Source: Pelagovum sp. HNIBRBA483 (GTDB lineage: Bacteria > Pseudomonadota > Alphaproteobacteria > Rhodobacterales > Rhodobacteraceae). Taken from it: 64,000 nucleotides of DNA. The notes beneath the pieces are model-generated. The model was not told the origin of the DNA, did no database searches, and saw only the letters and a list, made by a program, of their open reading frames with translations. How positions within the stretch are numbered: the first letter of the stretch is position 1; each line of letters starts with the position of its first letter. The stretch is taken from assembly GCF_040931995.1 (NCBI RefSeq), contig NZ_CP162412.1, forward strand, positions 2,046,001 through 2,110,000, written 5' to 3'. Below, in pieces: positions 28,278 through 39,548 of this stretch. Position numbers and translations under genes: made by a program.

Positions 28278-29939
28278 CTAGTTTCGTTGCGCGGTTTCCA
28301 ACAGGGCCTTCGCAGCTGCCACTGCTTCTGGCGTGATGGTATCGCCCGAAATCATGCGAGCAATTTCATCCGGTCGCTCTGCTTCGCTCAAAGGAACAAC
28401 AGTCGTTTTTGTATCTTCATCAGATTGAAGTTTCGTCACGCGCCAATGACTGTTGCCGAATGCGGCCACTTGTGGCGAATGGGTAACGACGAGAACCTGC
28501 CCACCTTCTCCCAGACGCTGCAACCTCCGGCCAACAGCATCAGCAGTCGCACCGCCGACACCGCGGTCAATTTCATCGAAAATCATCGTGACCTTCGAGT
28601 CATCACGGGAAAGGCTGACCTTCAGAGCAAGCAGGAAGCGACTTAGCTCACCACCGGAAGCGACCTTGTTCAACGGCCCCGCAGGCGCTCCTGGATTGGT
28701 CGCAATGGTAAATGTAACATTGTCAATTCCGGCAGCCGCCATATCAGCTTCGGTGACCTCGGTGCGAAATAGGGCCCTTTCCATCTTTAATGGGGCCAGC
28801 TCAGCGGCAATCGCCGTATCCAAACGTGCGGCTGCCTCCTGACGAGATTTCGAGAGCACCCGAGCTGCCAAGTCATAGGCCTCCCGATCCTTCCGCAGCT
28901 GAATTTCTAATTCCTCCAGCCCGTTCTGACCATTTTCCAAGATATCGAGACGGGCCTGCATCTCGGATGTGAACGGCGCAAGGTCATCGGGGAGCACGCC
29001 ATGCTTTCGGGCAATCGCCCGAATGGCAAACAAACGCTCCTCTACCTGCTCGAGTTCAGATGGATCAATACGCAACACGTCGAGACACCTTTCAATGCCT
29101 TGCTGCGCCTCGCCAAGTTCTGAGAGCGCGCGAGAGATTGCCGCTAAAGGCTCATCCAAATGCCCCTCGGTCTGCCCTGCCGCAGACTCCAGCCACCGCG
29201 CGGCGTCTGACAGCATGCCCTCTGCCCCTTCACGGCTGATCGCCTGCTCAGCCTTGATCACGTCATCCCTGATGCGTGCCGCAGCCTGCATCAAACGACG
29301 ACGTGAATCCAACTCCGCCTCTTCGCCCTCCGATGGATCCAATCGTTCCAGCTCATTTACGGAATGGCGGAGGAAGTCCTCCTCCTCCTGCATAGCAGAA
29401 TACTGTTCCTTCAGCGCTTTTTGTTTCTTCGTTGTTTCCCTCATCGTGCGCCACGCGGTGCCGCAGGCAGATAGAAGTTCGTGATGTCCAGCGAATTCAT
29501 CAAGCAAACGCATATGATTGCGAGGGTTAAGTAATCCGCGGTCATCCTGTTGGCCATGTAACTCAACCAAGACGTCTGAGAGCCTTCTCAAGACATCGCC
29601 CGAGACACGCCGATCATTTACCCAAGCAGTCTTGCGCCCTTCTGAGGTGTTGACCCTTCGAATGATCAACTCATCGTCCGCTGGGATACCAAACTCATCG
29701 AGAATGGCAAAAATGTCAGGCTGGGAAGCAACGTCGAAGACAGCAACAACCTCGCCTTGCGAAGCACCCTTGCGAACAAGATCTGCTCTTCCTCGCCAAC
29801 CAAGTACAAAGCCAAGCGCATCCAAAAGAATTGATTTTCCGGCGCCCGTTTCCCCAGTCAGCACATTCAGGCCGCGCTGAAAGTCGAGAGACAGCCAATC
29901 AATGATCAGGATGTCCCGAATTTCTAGTGTACGGAGCAT
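28278..29939 (-). CDS. recN: DNA repair protein RecN
   Basis: 553 residues, SMC-like. Walker A GETGAGKSILLDAL near residue 30, a long central helical coiled coil, and Walker B VTMIFDEIDRGVGGATADAV near the C-terminus. RecN tethers broken DNA ends early in recombination repair. It is the last gene of a run with bamD, lpxC and ftsZ, although the gap ahead of it is small (33 bases). The ATG at 29939 was chosen over an upstream TTG. Confidence 0.96.
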   Translation of the reverse strand: MLRTLEIRDILIIDWLSLDFQRGLNVLTGETGAGKSILLDALGFVLGWRGRADLVRKGASQGEVVAVFDVASQPDIFAILDEFGIPADDELIIRRVNTSEGRKTAWVNDRRVSGDVLRRLSDVLVELHGQQDDRGLLNPRNHMRLLDEFAGHHELLSACGTAWRTMRETTKKQKALKEQYSAMQEEEDFLRHSVNELERLDPSEGEEAELDSRRRLMQAAARIRDDVIKAEQAISREGAEGMLSDAARWLESAAGQTEGHLDEPLAAISRALSELGEAQQGIERCLDVLRIDPSELEQVEERLFAIRAIARKHGVLPDDLAPFTSEMQARLDILENGQNGLEELEIQLRKDREAYDLAARVLSKSRQEAAARLDTAIAAELAPLKMERALFRTEVTEADMAAAGIDNVTFTIATNPGAPAGPLNKVASGGELSRFLLALKVSLSRDDSKVTMIFDEIDRGVGGATADAVGRRLQRLGEGGQVLVVTHSPQVAAFGNSHWRVTKLQSDEDTKTTVVPLSEAERPDEIARMISGDTITPEAVAAAKALLETAQRN

Positions 29940-29972
29940 ACACAAAAATCCCGAATTAAGGTCACCCGCGGA

Positions 29973-30821
29973 TCACAACCACTCACCGCGAACGGTTTGA
30001 CGATAGATGGTTGTCAGCCAACCATCTCCGCGCGCCTCTGCTTCGAGGTTTTGCGCAGCGAGCAATCTATAACTCTCCTCGTACCATTCTGATGAGCGGT
30101 AATTATAGCCCAAGATCGCACCTGCAGCCTGTGCATCGCTAACGGCGCCTAGTGCAAGGTAGGATTCGACCAAGCGATGTAGGGCTTCGGGGGTGTGCGA
30201 TGTGGTTTGGAAAACCTCTACAACCGTACGGAACCGCGATGCCGCCGAGGCATAATGCCCTCTTTTCAGGTAGTAACGGCCGACTTCCATCTCTTTGGCG
30301 GCGAGATGATCGAACGCCAGATCGTACTTCAATTCGGCAGAACGCGCATATTCGCTATCCGGATATCTCTCCAAAAGATCGCGGAATGCTTTTAATGCGT
30401 CGCGCGTGACCCCTTGATCCCGTCCGACATCATCAATCTGATCGTAATAGCTTAGTGCCAAAAGGTATTGCGCATAGGCAGCATCGCCGTCCGCAGGGTA
30501 AATGCTCAAAAACCGTTGGGCAGCCGCGCGGCTACGATCATACTCGCGATCCTGATGATAGGCGTAGGCTTGCATTATCAAGCCACGCTTCGCGTATTCC
30601 GAGTAAGGGAATAATCTTTCAATTTCTTCAAAATAGCCCGCCGCATCATTGGCATCACCGCGCGCTAATTCCAACTCACCCTGTTCAAAGATCTCGCGAG
30701 CCGAGGACTGTTCAAGATCCCCAACCTTCGAACCAGACCCACCCGAGCAAGCTACCAGAAACGGAACCGTCGCAACAACGAGGATAAACGCTCTGATTTT
30801 GCGATCATTGCCTTGCTGCAT
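29973..30821 (-). CDS. bamD: Outer-membrane assembly lipoprotein BamD
   Basis: 282 residues. The signal peptide ends with the lipobox LVAC near residue 22, so the protein is lipid-anchored to the outer membrane. TPR repeats fill the chain (for example SAREIFEQGELELARGD and YAKRGLIMQAYAYHQDREY). BamD is the essential partner of BamA in inserting beta-barrel proteins. GGGG upstream of 30821 serves as ribosome site; a longer upstream frame overlaps lpxC and lacks a signal peptide. Confidence 0.93.
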   Translation of the reverse strand: MQQGNDRKIRAFILVVATVPFLVACSGGSGSKVGDLEQSSAREIFEQGELELARGDANDAAGYFEEIERLFPYSEYAKRGLIMQAYAYHQDREYDRSRAAAQRFLSIYPADGDAAYAQYLLALSYYDQIDDVGRDQGVTRDALKAFRDLLERYPDSEYARSAELKYDLAFDHLAAKEMEVGRYYLKRGHYASAASRFRTVVEVFQTTSHTPEALHRLVESYLALGAVSDAQAAGAILGYNYRSSEWYEESYRLLAAQNLEAEARGDGWLTTIYRQTVRGEWL

Positions 30822-30912
30822 TATGTACCCCGCCAAATGGAAGCTGCTCATTTCATATTGGGGTCTAGCATAGAAATTTTTCCGGCAAAATGGCTTTTGC
30901 CACCATCGCGCC

Positions 30913-31845
30913 TCATGCGACCGCGCGCAGATCCGCCAAGCTAACCGATGCCCCTGGAAGATTGTCTGCAACACGCTTTTCACACTCGATGAAGCGCCAC
31001 GCATCCGGTGTTGCAAATAACTTTCTCAGCAACGCATTGGTAAGGGCGTGCCCCGCACGAACACCGTGATAAGCGCCAATAATCGGCGCCCCGGCCATTG
31101 CCAAATCGCCCAATGCATCAAGCATCTTATGTCTGACTGGCTCGTCCACCCTTCTTAACCCGCCGGGAGACAGGACACGGTCACCGTCGAAAACAATCGC
31201 GTTTTCGAAGCTGCCTCCCAAAGCCAGACCGGCGGCATGCATTTTATCAACGTCCGATTTCATGCAAAATGTCCGGCAATCCGCTAGTTGGCGAAGAAAC
31301 TGGCCGTTCTCCATCGACAGGCTAGCCTTTTGGCGCCCAATACTTGGAGCCTCAAAGTCGATTTCAAATGAAATGGACAGCCGATCCGATGGCGTCAATT
31401 CTGCACGGGCGCCATCGCGTTCGACGCGCACGCTGTCGAGGATTTCAATCGCCCTAACCGGAGCGTCAGTGTCCGCGACACCTGCACGCAAGAAGGCCCT
31501 GACGAACTCCGCCGCACTTCCATCCAGAATTGGCACTTCAGGGCCAGAAACCAAAATTTCAGCGTTCACGATACCAAGCCCAGCAAGGGCTGCCATCAGG
31601 TGTTCGACAGTCCCAACCGAAACGCCGTCTTCGTTCTGCAAACGTGTATTCAAAGGTTCTTGAACAACGTTCGACCAAGTCGCCGGAATGACTGAAAGAC
31701 GAGCATCGACGTCGGTGCGGCGGAATGTGATCCCACTATCACCTTTTGCGGGGCAAATCTGCACTCTGACCGGAGCGCCGGAATGCAATCCTACGCCTTC
31801 GATCACGACAGGCTTCGCCAGAGTTTTCTGATGCGTGTTCGCCAT
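30913..31845 (-). CDS. lpxC: UDP-3-O-acyl-N-acetylglucosamine deacetylase
   Basis: 310 residues, normal for LpxC, the committed step of lipid A synthesis. Zinc ligands lie in VEHLMAALAG near residue 78 and in HKMLDALGDLAMAG near residue 240; the general acid His is in YHGVRAGHALTN. The start at 31845 opens on MANTHQKTLAK, matching the family; a longer upstream frame has no family sequence. A transcription stop for ftsZ lies about 70 bases upstream, so lpxC probably has its own promoter in this gap. Confidence 0.96.
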   Translation of the reverse strand: MANTHQKTLAKPVVIEGVGLHSGAPVRVQICPAKGDSGITFRRTDVDARLSVIPATWSNVVQEPLNTRLQNEDGVSVGTVEHLMAALAGLGIVNAEILVSGPEVPILDGSAAEFVRAFLRAGVADTDAPVRAIEILDSVRVERDGARAELTPSDRLSISFEIDFEAPSIGRQKASLSMENGQFLRQLADCRTFCMKSDVDKMHAAGLALGGSFENAIVFDGDRVLSPGGLRRVDEPVRHKMLDALGDLAMAGAPIIGAYHGVRAGHALTNALLRKLFATPDAWRFIECEKRVADNLPGASVSLADLRAVA

Positions 31846-31911
31846 AGTGCTAGAAGCTTTAACCCTAGTGGAAAACCGCCACAATTCACGCTTTGCGACG
31901 GTATGAAACAT

Positions 31912-31944
31912 CTGAAAAAAGAAAGGGCGGCAAAGCTGCCGCCC
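31912..31944 (-). terminator. Terminator after ftsZ
   Basis: On the minus strand GGGCGGC and GCCGCCC (arms 31938-31944 and 31925-31931) form a stem with a six-base loop, followed by a long T-rich tail (TTTCTTTTTTC). It ends the ftsZ message before lpxC. Confidence 0.8.
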
Positions 31945-31969
31945 CTATTTCAAAAGGATTTTAGCTGGC

Positions 31970-33547
31970 TCAATTCGCCTGGCGGCGCAGGAAAGCGGGT
32001 ATTTCAATCTTTTCCTGTTCAGGATCGGCTTGAGCAGCCGGTTCCGGCTGGCTGGCGCGGACTGCTGGCTGCATACGTTCCCCTGCATTTTCAGCGGATC
32101 CTCCGGCCATTCGGTTGATCAACGAATTGATACCGAATCCGGCTCTACGCTCCGCTTGCTGCGGGCGGTTAGGCTCAGGCTGCTGGGCTTGGCTTGTCAC
32201 GGTCGGCTGATGATTGACCGCCGTATGGAGCCTTTGCAGCGCTTCTTCTGTCGGTTGACCGGGTGCCTGCGACCTCGGCGCGACGAACTGATCCGCTGCG
32301 GCACTTTCGAACGGCACTTCATGGCTACGGGGCTGGTAAGCAGGTTGCGGCATCGCACTTTGAGCGGGCATCGACTCATCAATGTTCTCGAAAATGTCTT
32401 CAGCCTGTTCGGCTGCGATCTGCGAATGCTCGTCCTCATCAAAAAGCGACGGCTCTGCTGTCTCTACGACAGTAGCTTGAGCAACGGCAGCGGCCGGCGC
32501 AGGAGCATCACTTATCCTAAGCGGCTGCTGAGCTGGCTCCTGCTGAATGGTCCGGCGTGGCAAAGGCTCGGTCTGGCGCGCAGCTGCATCGATGCCAGTG
32601 GCAACCACAGAAACCCGCATCAAACCTTCCATATTGGGGTCCAAAGTTGAGCCAACAATGATGTTCGCGTCAGGGTCAACTTTCTCGCGGATCTTGTTTG
32701 CAGCTTCGTCCAACTCGAACAACGTCAGGTCGTAACCACCTGTAATATTGATCAGGACGCCTTTTGCACCCTCAAGGCTGATTTCATCCAAGAGCGGGTT
32801 CGCAATTGCTTTCTCGGCGGCGTCAACGGCACGATTTTCGCCTTCAGCCTCTCCGGTTCCCATCATCGCCTTGCCCATTTCGTCCATCACGGCACGAACG
32901 TCGGCGAAGTCCAAGTTGATCAAGCCCGGACGCACCATAAGATCGGTGACACCCTTTACACCTTGATAAAGAACATCATCTGCCAGCGCGAATGCTTCAG
33001 TGAAGGTTGTTTTCTCATTCGCGAGTCTGAACAAGTTCTGGTTTGGGATGATAATGAGCGTATCGACAACTTTCTGGAGCGCTTCAACACCGTCCTCGGC
33101 CTGACGCATCCGCTTGCCACCTTCGAACTGGAATGGCTTTGTCACCACGCCGACTGTGAGAACCCCCAATTCGCGCGCAGCTTGCGCGATGATCGGCGCC
33201 GCGCCAGTACCCGTTCCGCCGCCCATACCCGCAGTAATAAAGCACATATGCGCGCCAGCCAGTTGATCGACGATTTGCTCAATCGATTCCTCAGCGGCAG
33301 AGGCGCCGACCGAAGCGCGCGCTCCTGCGCCGAGTCCTTCAGTGACTTTGACACCCATCTGGATTTTTGCCGGAGCACGCGATTGCTGCAACGCTTGCGC
33401 GTCGGTATTTGCGACAACAAACTCCACGCCTTCGAGTGCTTTCTCGATCATATTGTTTACGGCGTTGCCGCCAGCACCACCGACGCCAAAAACCGTGATA
33501 CGAGGCTTCAACTCATCGTGCCCGGGCATTGAGAGGTTCAAAGTCAT
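31970..33547 (-). CDS. ftsZ: Cell division GTPase FtsZ
   Basis: 525 residues. The tubulin/FtsZ signature [10 protein letters not shown] is near residue 108, the T7 catalytic loop appears as [13 protein letters not shown], and the C-terminal peptide [12 protein letters not shown] is the docking tail for FtsA and other partners. The linker between core and tail (about residues 330-510) is long and rich in Gln, Ala and Pro, as often in alphaproteobacteria. It polymerises into the Z-ring at midcell. The 174-base gap upstream, after ftsA, probably holds its own promoter; no further gene is seen there. Confidence 0.98.
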   Translation of the reverse strand: MTLNLSMPGHDELKPRITVFGVGGAGGNAVNNMIEKALEGVEFVVANTDAQALQQSRAPAKIQMGVKVTEGLGAGARASVGASAAEESIEQIVDQLAGAHMCFITAGMGGGTGTGAAPIIAQAARELGVLTVGVVTKPFQFEGGKRMRQAEDGVEALQKVVDTLIIIPNQNLFRLANEKTTFTEAFALADDVLYQGVKGVTDLMVRPGLINLDFADVRAVMDEMGKAMMGTGEAEGENRAVDAAEKAIANPLLDEISLEGAKGVLINITGGYDLTLFELDEAANKIREKVDPDANIIVGSTLDPNMEGLMRVSVVATGIDAAARQTEPLPRRTIQQEPAQQPLRISDAPAPAAAVAQATVVETAEPSLFDEDEHSQIAAEQAEDIFENIDESMPAQSAMPQPAYQPRSHEVPFESAAADQFVAPRSQAPGQPTEEALQRLHTAVNHQPTVTSQAQQPEPNRPQQAERRAGFGINSLINRMAGGSAENAGERMQPAVRASQPEPAAQADPEQEKIEIPAFLRRQAN

Positions 33548-33721
33548 GTCAATCCGCCTGTTTATTTACCCCATTCAAACGGGGCTACTGCAAAACTCGT
33601 TTTGTTAATCCTAGCGATTCATGCTCCGGACGTCACGGAAAAAACGAAAATTACCTACAAAATATAGGGTGTTCATCGTTAGTTCCGCGCCAATCTAGGC
33701 AGTTAGGCAAAATATTGCGTA

Positions 33722-35056
33722 CTACCAGTTGTCTCTAAACCATTTGACCGCACGTCGCAGGGAACGCGCTGGATAACCCTCGGCCGGGATTTCGAAATCC
33801 CACCATTCATCCTGCGGGTTTGCCGCATAGAGCGACAACCCCACTGTAGACGCAAATGCAGGACCAGTCGCAGCTTGGGGCAGGCCATAGACCCGCATTG
33901 GGCGACCGAAACGCACTTGTTGCCCAAGAATGCGGCTGGCCAAACCGTCCAACCCGGGAATTTGGCTCGCGCCGCCAGTCAGCACGATCTTCTGGCTTGG
34001 AAGGCTGTCAAATCCTGCGGCGTCTAGAAGCGAGCGTGCCTCTTCCAGTATTTCTTCGACTCGGGGCCGCATGATCCCGATCAGTTCGGCACGGCTTACG
34101 GTCCGCCGGTCATGCTCCCAGTCACCAGAGTCACCTCCAATATCGATCATTTCCCGATCGTCCATCCCCGTGGCCACAACACCACCGTAGATCGTTTTGA
34201 TCCTCTCAGCGGTCGAAAGCGGAACCTGAAGCCCCATCGAAATGTCCGAGGTCACATGATCACCGCCCATGCGGACGCAATCAGCAAAAATCATATGTTT
34301 CTTGAGAAAGATCGACAGGCTGGTCGTACCACCGCCCATATCCAGACAGGCCGCACCCAACTCCTGCTCGTCTTCAACGAGCGCCGAAATGCCCGAAACA
34401 TAGGCCGACGAGGCGACGCCAGCCAATTCGAGGTCGCAGCGTTTCAAGCAATACATGAGGTTCTGCAACATGGTACCATCCACTGTAAGCAGATGCATAT
34501 CCGTGCTGAGCGTGTTCCCATACTGCCCACGCGGATCGGAGAGCCCGGTCCGATGATCCAAGGTGAAATTCACCGGCTGCGCGTGCAGCACTTCTCGGCC
34601 GGAACCGATGTCGGGCACATCACATGCGGCAAGGACCCGTCCGATCTCGTTATCGGAGACAACGGATGTTTCGAGTGCGATTTGCCCGTCCAAACCGTAA
34701 GAACGCGGTCGCGCCCCTGAAAAACAAGCAATGACATGATCGACCCTCACGTCCGCCATCTTTTGCGCTGCTTGGACGGCGGTTCTGATAGCGCGCTCAG
34801 CCTCCTGCATGGCCTCGATTTCGCCAAAACGGATGCCCCGCGACTTTGTCGTTGCTGCGCCGATCACCCTGAAGGCACTTTGGCCGGCCAAAGAGCGGAG
34901 CCCGTCAACGTCGTCGACGCGATCCGCCCCATCGAACCTCAGGACAAGACAGGCAACCTTCGATGTTCCGATATCAAGGATAGCGACAACACCACGTTGC
35001 ATTGCCGCCTTTCGCAGGGCGCGCATAGATCTTTGCGATTCATATAAGTTTTTCAT
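33722..35056 (-). CDS. ftsA: Cell division protein FtsA
   Basis: 444 residues, an actin-like ATPase. GVVAILDIGTSKVACLVL near the N-terminus is the phosphate-1 motif and VILTGGASQIPGL-like sequence (here IVLTGGASQIPGLDGLASR) is the adenosine motif. The final residues AVKWFRDNW form the amphipathic membrane-targeting helix. It ties FtsZ to the membrane. Its ATG overlaps the stop of ftsQ by one base. Confidence 0.96.
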   Translation of the reverse strand: MKNLYESQRSMRALRKAAMQRGVVAILDIGTSKVACLVLRFDGADRVDDVDGLRSLAGQSAFRVIGAATTKSRGIRFGEIEAMQEAERAIRTAVQAAQKMADVRVDHVIACFSGARPRSYGLDGQIALETSVVSDNEIGRVLAACDVPDIGSGREVLHAQPVNFTLDHRTGLSDPRGQYGNTLSTDMHLLTVDGTMLQNLMYCLKRCDLELAGVASSAYVSGISALVEDEQELGAACLDMGGGTTSLSIFLKKHMIFADCVRMGGDHVTSDISMGLQVPLSTAERIKTIYGGVVATGMDDREMIDIGGDSGDWEHDRRTVSRAELIGIMRPRVEEILEEARSLLDAAGFDSLPSQKIVLTGGASQIPGLDGLASRILGQQVRFGRPMRVYGLPQAATGPAFASTVGLSLYAANPQDEWWDFEIPAEGYPARSLRRAVKWFRDNW

Positions 35057-35943
35057 TATTGTTGCCCCGTTTCAAAACTCGTTGCCGTAATCCGCCGAAA
35101 TTCCGCAACAGCCGTCTCGCTCAACCTAATAGTGGGCCTTTGCGGAATTCTGAGGTCAATCGCCGCAATATCTCGTTCGAGCAAATCTCTCGTCTCGCTC
35201 ATCACGATAATCGCTTCCAACGTTGAAATCGGACTCTCCACCGGCAACATAATGCGCCGGCCCCTATCAAGCAGGATGTCCCACCGCCGCTCTCCAACCC
35301 GAAGGAGGCCATAAACCTGATTTCTGATCGGCCTTGCGGCGTCTAACAGCAGAAGAGCCTCCTGCGCATGCGCGCGGGCGTCCTTACCTGCGATCAGCGG
35401 CAGATCTGCGCGATCCTCGCGCTGCGGTAGAACCATTATAATTGCACCGGTCTCGTCGATCAGTCGCAAGCCATCCGCCCCGCGCCAGACAGCAACAGGG
35501 AGCCTTTGCGTTATCGAGACTTCAAGCAACCCCTGACCGCCGATACGCAGCTCGGCGTTCTTTACCGGCCCAAGAGTCTCGAGCCGATCTCTCAGCTCGT
35601 TCAGATCAAGCTGGAAAGACGAAACCGGAAATTCCAAGCCCATTATCTCTCTTAGCTGGCCATCCAGCTCTTCGCTAACGCCCGTGATATGCATCGCACG
35701 CACAGCGAATTCGGGTCGCTGCTCGATGGTATACCACATCGCGGCGATCTGCTGGTCTAGGGCTTCGCGGCGCGAAGCATCCGACAAGAACACGAGGATG
35801 GGCAGAGTGATCAGCAGCAAAGGTGCACCGATACGGATCAATTTTCGCACGCCGCGTGTGAGCAGAAGCCGCTGTACGCGATACGCCCAAAGTGAAGGCG
35901 CCGGATCGACATTCCGTTGTGACCTTCCGCCTAGCGCGAACAT
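35056..35943 (-). CDS. ftsQ: Cell division protein FtsQ
   Basis: 295 residues. A single membrane helix lies near residues 38-55 ([16 protein letters not shown]), followed by the POTRA-like domain ([20 protein letters not shown]) and the FtsQ beta domain ([19 protein letters not shown]). It links the periplasmic divisome with FtsL/FtsB. The start at 35943 has GGAGG seven bases upstream and overlaps the ddl end by 13 bases. Confidence 0.94.
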   Translation of the reverse strand: MFALGGRSQRNVDPAPSLWAYRVQRLLLTRGVRKLIRIGAPLLLITLPILVFLSDASRREALDQQIAAMWYTIEQRPEFAVRAMHITGVSEELDGQLREIMGLEFPVSSFQLDLNELRDRLETLGPVKNAELRIGGQGLLEVSITQRLPVAVWRGADGLRLIDETGAIIMVLPQREDRADLPLIAGKDARAHAQEALLLLDAARPIRNQVYGLLRVGERRWDILLDRGRRIMLPVESPISTLEAIIVMSETRDLLERDIAAIDLRIPQRPTIRLSETAVAEFRRITATSFETGQQ

Positions 35944-36845
35944 GATGCGTCCTCCACCAACCAATCGCACAGCGCCTCGAATGACATTCCAATATGTGCA
36001 GCTTGTTCCGGGACCAAAGACGTTGGCGTCATCCCCGGTTGGGTATTGGTTTCCAAAAGCACCAATCCGTCGATGCCCATGGTTTCGTCCCATCGGAAGT
36101 CCGTCCGACTGGCGCCGCGACACCCCAACGCATCATGCGCCCTTATTGCGTAATCCAAGCAAGACTGAAAAATCTCTTTCGGTACTTCCGCAGGCACCAC
36201 ATGGCGCGACCCGCCGACTTGATACTTGGCATCGTAATCGTACCAGCCATCGGTGAAGATGTCCGTCACGGTCAAAGCGCGATCGCCAATGACAGCCGTC
36301 GTCAATTCACGCCCGGGGACAAAAGTTTCGACAAGGACATGTTCCGGCATATCGCTCGAGAGCGCCGGCGGCCTATTCGCACCTGCCTCGACCAGATAGA
36401 CCCCAACGCTCGACCCCTCATTATTCGGTTTGATCACATAAGGAGGTTCAAGCACATGCGCCGCTTGCGCTGCTGTCTTGGAGACAATCCGGCTATCGGC
36501 AACGGGCAAACCGACAGCACGATAGACATCCTTTGTGCGTTGTTTGTCCATCGCGAGCGCCGATGCCAACACGCCAGAATGGGTATATGGAATGCGGAGC
36601 CATTCAAGAATGCCCTGCACGCAGCCATCTTCGCCCCACCGCCCGTGTAGAGCATTGAAAACGACGTCTGGCTGGGCTTTCTGTAAATCCGCGACGAGGT
36701 TCTCACCGGCATCAATTTCGACGACAGTGTAGCCTGCGCTGCGCAGTGCACGCGCACATTCGCGCCCTGAGCTGAGAGAAACCTCTCGCTCGGCGGATGG
36801 ACCACCCATCAAAACCGCAACAATACGGCTTGCCTTCGACGACAT
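35931..36845 (-). CDS. ddl: D-alanine--D-alanine ligase
   Basis: 304 residues of the ATP-grasp fold. [17 protein letters not shown] is the N-terminal signature; [17 protein letters not shown] follows; [11 protein letters not shown] binds ATP; and [17 protein letters not shown] holds the metal and substrate residues. It makes the D-Ala-D-Ala end of the murein pentapeptide. ATG at 36845 follows a GAGG; an upstream frame adds 15 residues without family match. Confidence 0.96.
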   Translation of the reverse strand: MSSKASRIVAVLMGGPSAEREVSLSSGRECARALRSAGYTVVEIDAGENLVADLQKAQPDVVFNALHGRWGEDGCVQGILEWLRIPYTHSGVLASALAMDKQRTKDVYRAVGLPVADSRIVSKTAAQAAHVLEPPYVIKPNNEGSSVGVYLVEAGANRPPALSSDMPEHVLVETFVPGRELTTAVIGDRALTVTDIFTDGWYDYDAKYQVGGSRHVVPAEVPKEIFQSCLDYAIRAHDALGCRGASRTDFRWDETMGIDGLVLLETNTQPGMTPTSLVPEQAAHIGMSFEALCDWLVEDASCSR

Positions 36846-36937
36846 GCCTTTGCCTCTACCGCCGGAAAAACCGGTCAATTTGATTGTCACCCTATTCGGG
36901 CTCGGCTCTTTTGGCCGATAACTGCTCTTTTAATTTT

Positions 36938-37870
36938 TCAAACGCTCTTTTCACCGATGCGTTTGATTTCCCATTCTAGCGTTATACCGCTTGAATCGTA
37001 AACCTTTTTTCGCACCAACTCGCCCAAAGCTTCCAGATCTGCGGCGGTAGCGTTTTCGGCATTAGTCAGGAAGTTGGGGTGCTTCTCGTTCATCCATGCG
37101 CCGCCGAGTCTGGCGCCGCGCATGCCTGCATCCTCGATCACTTTCCACGCCTTCAACTCATGCGTGTCATCAGCGCGGCCAGTGCTCGAATATCCTGCCG
37201 GATTGCGAAAGGTTGAACCAGCTGTTCTGTCCTTTGTCGGCTGGCTCTCGTCGCGCCTGCGGAGCTGATCGTCCATCCGCGCGTTCAACGCATCGGGATC
37301 ACCCCGCTCCGGCTTGAAATCAGCAGAAACGATGACGCTGTCGGCAGGCAACTCCGAGGAGCGATAGTCAAGCCCCAAATCCGCGCATGCCAATGTTTCG
37401 ATCCCGCCATCCCTGTGAACGACGCGAATATTATCCAGCACATCAGCGACATAGGAGCCGTAGCAGCCTGCATTCATCCGAACGGCGCCGCCGATCGATC
37501 CTGGGATGGTTCGTAAGAATGTGAGGTCAAACCCCGCAGCAGCTGCTTTCTTCGCCGCGTGCGCATCCAGTGAGGCGGCTCCCAACCGAACGAGATCGCC
37601 GTGGAACTCGATCCCGTTGAAACCACGCCCGAGCCTAATAACCACACCGCGAATTCCGCCATCTCTGACGATAAGGTTGGAGCCGATACCCATCGGGAAT
37701 ACTGGGATTTCAGATGGCAGTTGACGGAGAAAATCCGAAAGGTCTGCCTCATCCAAAGGTTGAAAAAACCAATCAGCCGGTCCGCCAACGCGCAACCATG
37801 TCAAATCGGCAAGCGAACGCCCTTGGGAGAGCTTTCCGCGGACGGGTGGCATATCAATGTGTTCATTCAT
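36938..37870 (-). CDS. murB: UDP-N-acetylenolpyruvoylglucosamine reductase
   Basis: 310 residues, FAD enzyme that reduces the enolpyruvyl group to lactate, giving UDP-MurNAc. Visible are [29 protein letters not shown] (FAD), [17 protein letters not shown] and GSTFRNPAG (with the proton-donor Ser). The start at 37870 has GGGG eight bases ahead. It overlaps the DUF2484 gene by eight bases. Confidence 0.96.
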   Translation of the reverse strand: MNEHIDMPPVRGKLSQGRSLADLTWLRVGGPADWFFQPLDEADLSDFLRQLPSEIPVFPMGIGSNLIVRDGGIRGVVIRLGRGFNGIEFHGDLVRLGAASLDAHAAKKAAAAGFDLTFLRTIPGSIGGAVRMNAGCYGSYVADVLDNIRVVHRDGGIETLACADLGLDYRSSELPADSVIVSADFKPERGDPDALNARMDDQLRRRDESQPTKDRTAGSTFRNPAGYSSTGRADDTHELKAWKVIEDAGMRGARLGGAWMNEKHPNFLTNAENATAADLEALGELVRKKVYDSSGITLEWEIKRIGEKSV

Positions 37871-38120
37871 ATTTGACCCCAAATGCCCGTTTGCCCCAAC
37901 GCCAAAGATAGATAACCGGCCAGCGCAATATCGACGCTCCTGCCACCAAGAAAACCAAACCAATGACAATACCGTTTTCGTAAACGACAACCCCGAGCAA
38001 AGGAATGCCGAACCCAATGAGGAAGTAGGCTCGTCTCCAATGATTGTCCTTACTTGGCAACATCCCGAGCAGATTGGCTACAATCAACCAGAGGAATGCA
38101 AAGACCAAGGATAACGTCAT
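37863..38120 (-). CDS. DUF2484 small membrane protein
   Basis: 85 residues with three hydrophobic helices ([52 protein letters not shown]). The DUF2484 family is found between murC and murB in Rhodobacterales, exactly as here. The function is unknown. It overlaps murB by eight bases, so translation is coupled. Confidence 0.88.
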   Translation of the reverse strand: MTLSLVFAFLWLIVANLLGMLPSKDNHWRRAYFLIGFGIPLLGVVVYENGIVIGLVFLVAGASILRWPVIYLWRWGKRAFGVKYE

Positions 38121-38150
38121 CAGATGCCCTCTACGCCGCAGATCGATGCC

Positions 38151-39548
38151 TTACTCTGCCAAGCGGGCGGGAAGATTGTGCGCCCAAGCGGAAATCGTAC
38201 CTGCACCCAAACATACCACGATATCGCCACTCCTCGCAGAGTCTTTAACAAGCTTAACAAGATCGGCCTCAGTCTCTAGTGCCTGTGCATTCCGATGGCC
38301 GTGACCAATCAGGCCGCGCACCAGATCATCACGCGTCGCACCGGGAATAAGTTCCTCACCCGCCGCGAACACCTCGGCAATTCCGACGACATCGGCCTCA
38401 TTGAAACAAGCGCAGAAATCCTCGAACAGGGAAGAAAGGCGGCTGTATCTGTGTGGTTGGTGGACAGCAATAACACGCCCTTCGCTTGCCTGACGTGCCG
38501 CTTTGAGGACCGCAGCGATTTCAACAGGGTGATGACCATAATCATCAATAACAGTGATTCCGTTGACTTCGCCTACCTTTGTAAAACGCCGGTTCACCCC
38601 ACCAAATTTTGCCAAAGCTGCGCGAATTTGGGCCTTTGTCATCCCCAAATGCCGCGCGACAGCGACCGCAGCGAGCGCATTGGAAACGTTATGATCTCCC
38701 GGCATCGGCAGGGTGCAACCTTCAATGACCTGACCTTCGGCTTGGAGAGCGACATCGAAATGCGCGACGCCCTTGCGATAGGTCAGATTAACCGCACGCA
38801 CGTCAGATTGCGCGTTAAAGCCAAAGGTGACGACGCGGCGGTCTGAAATACGGCCTACGAGATTTTGCACCTCGGGGTGATCGGTGCAGCAAACAGCCAA
38901 TCCGTAAAACGGTATATTTGAGACGAAATCGTAAAAACCCTGCCGCAGATTTTCAATCGTTCCCCAATGCTCCATGTGCTCGGGGTCGATATTCGTCACA
39001 ATTGCGATCGTTGCGGGCAAGCGATTGAAAGTGCCGTCACTTTCATCCGCTTCCACAACCATCCACTCGCCATCACCAACCCGGGCGTTCGATCCATAGG
39101 CGTGAATGATCCCGCCATTAACCACAGTGGGATCGAACTCACCATGATCCAGCAGGGCGGATACCATCGTAGTGGTTGTGGTTTTTCCGTGTGTGCCGGC
39201 GACTGCGACGTTTGACTTGAGGCGCATCAGCTCTGCGAGCATTTCGGCGCGACGCACGACAGGCAAGCCACGACGACGCGCCTCATCAAGCTCTACATTG
39301 CCCGCCTTGATTGCGGATGACACGACGACAACTTCGGCATGCTCCAGATTATCAACCGACTGGCCCTCGAAAATCGTCGCACCCATTTCCGCGAGACGAT
39401 CCGTGATCTTCGACCGTTTCAAATCAGATCCCTGCACAACATATCCGTGGTTGATGAGAACCTCGGCTATCCCCGACATCCCAATGCCGCCGATACCCAC
39501 GAAATGGATTGGGCCGACGTCTAAAGGGAGCTTCGTTGCGGCGTTCAT
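38151..39548 (-). CDS. murC: UDP-N-acetylmuramate--L-alanine ligase
   Basis: 465 residues. [17 protein letters not shown] binds the UDP part, [11 protein letters not shown] near residue 115 binds ATP, and [13 protein letters not shown] lies in the last domain. It adds the first amino acid of the stem peptide. ATG at 39548 overlaps the stop of murG as ATGA. A longer frame upstream lies inside murG. Confidence 0.96.
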   Translation of the reverse strand: MNAATKLPLDVGPIHFVGIGGIGMSGIAEVLINHGYVVQGSDLKRSKITDRLAEMGATIFEGQSVDNLEHAEVVVVSSAIKAGNVELDEARRRGLPVVRRAEMLAELMRLKSNVAVAGTHGKTTTTTMVSALLDHGEFDPTVVNGGIIHAYGSNARVGDGEWMVVEADESDGTFNRLPATIAIVTNIDPEHMEHWGTIENLRQGFYDFVSNIPFYGLAVCCTDHPEVQNLVGRISDRRVVTFGFNAQSDVRAVNLTYRKGVAHFDVALQAEGQVIEGCTLPMPGDHNVSNALAAVAVARHLGMTKAQIRAALAKFGGVNRRFTKVGEVNGITVIDDYGHHPVEIAAVLKAARQASEGRVIAVHQPHRYSRLSSLFEDFCACFNEADVVGIAEVFAAGEELIPGATRDDLVRGLIGHGHRNAQALETEADLVKLVKDSARSGDIVVCLGAGTISAWAHNLPARLAE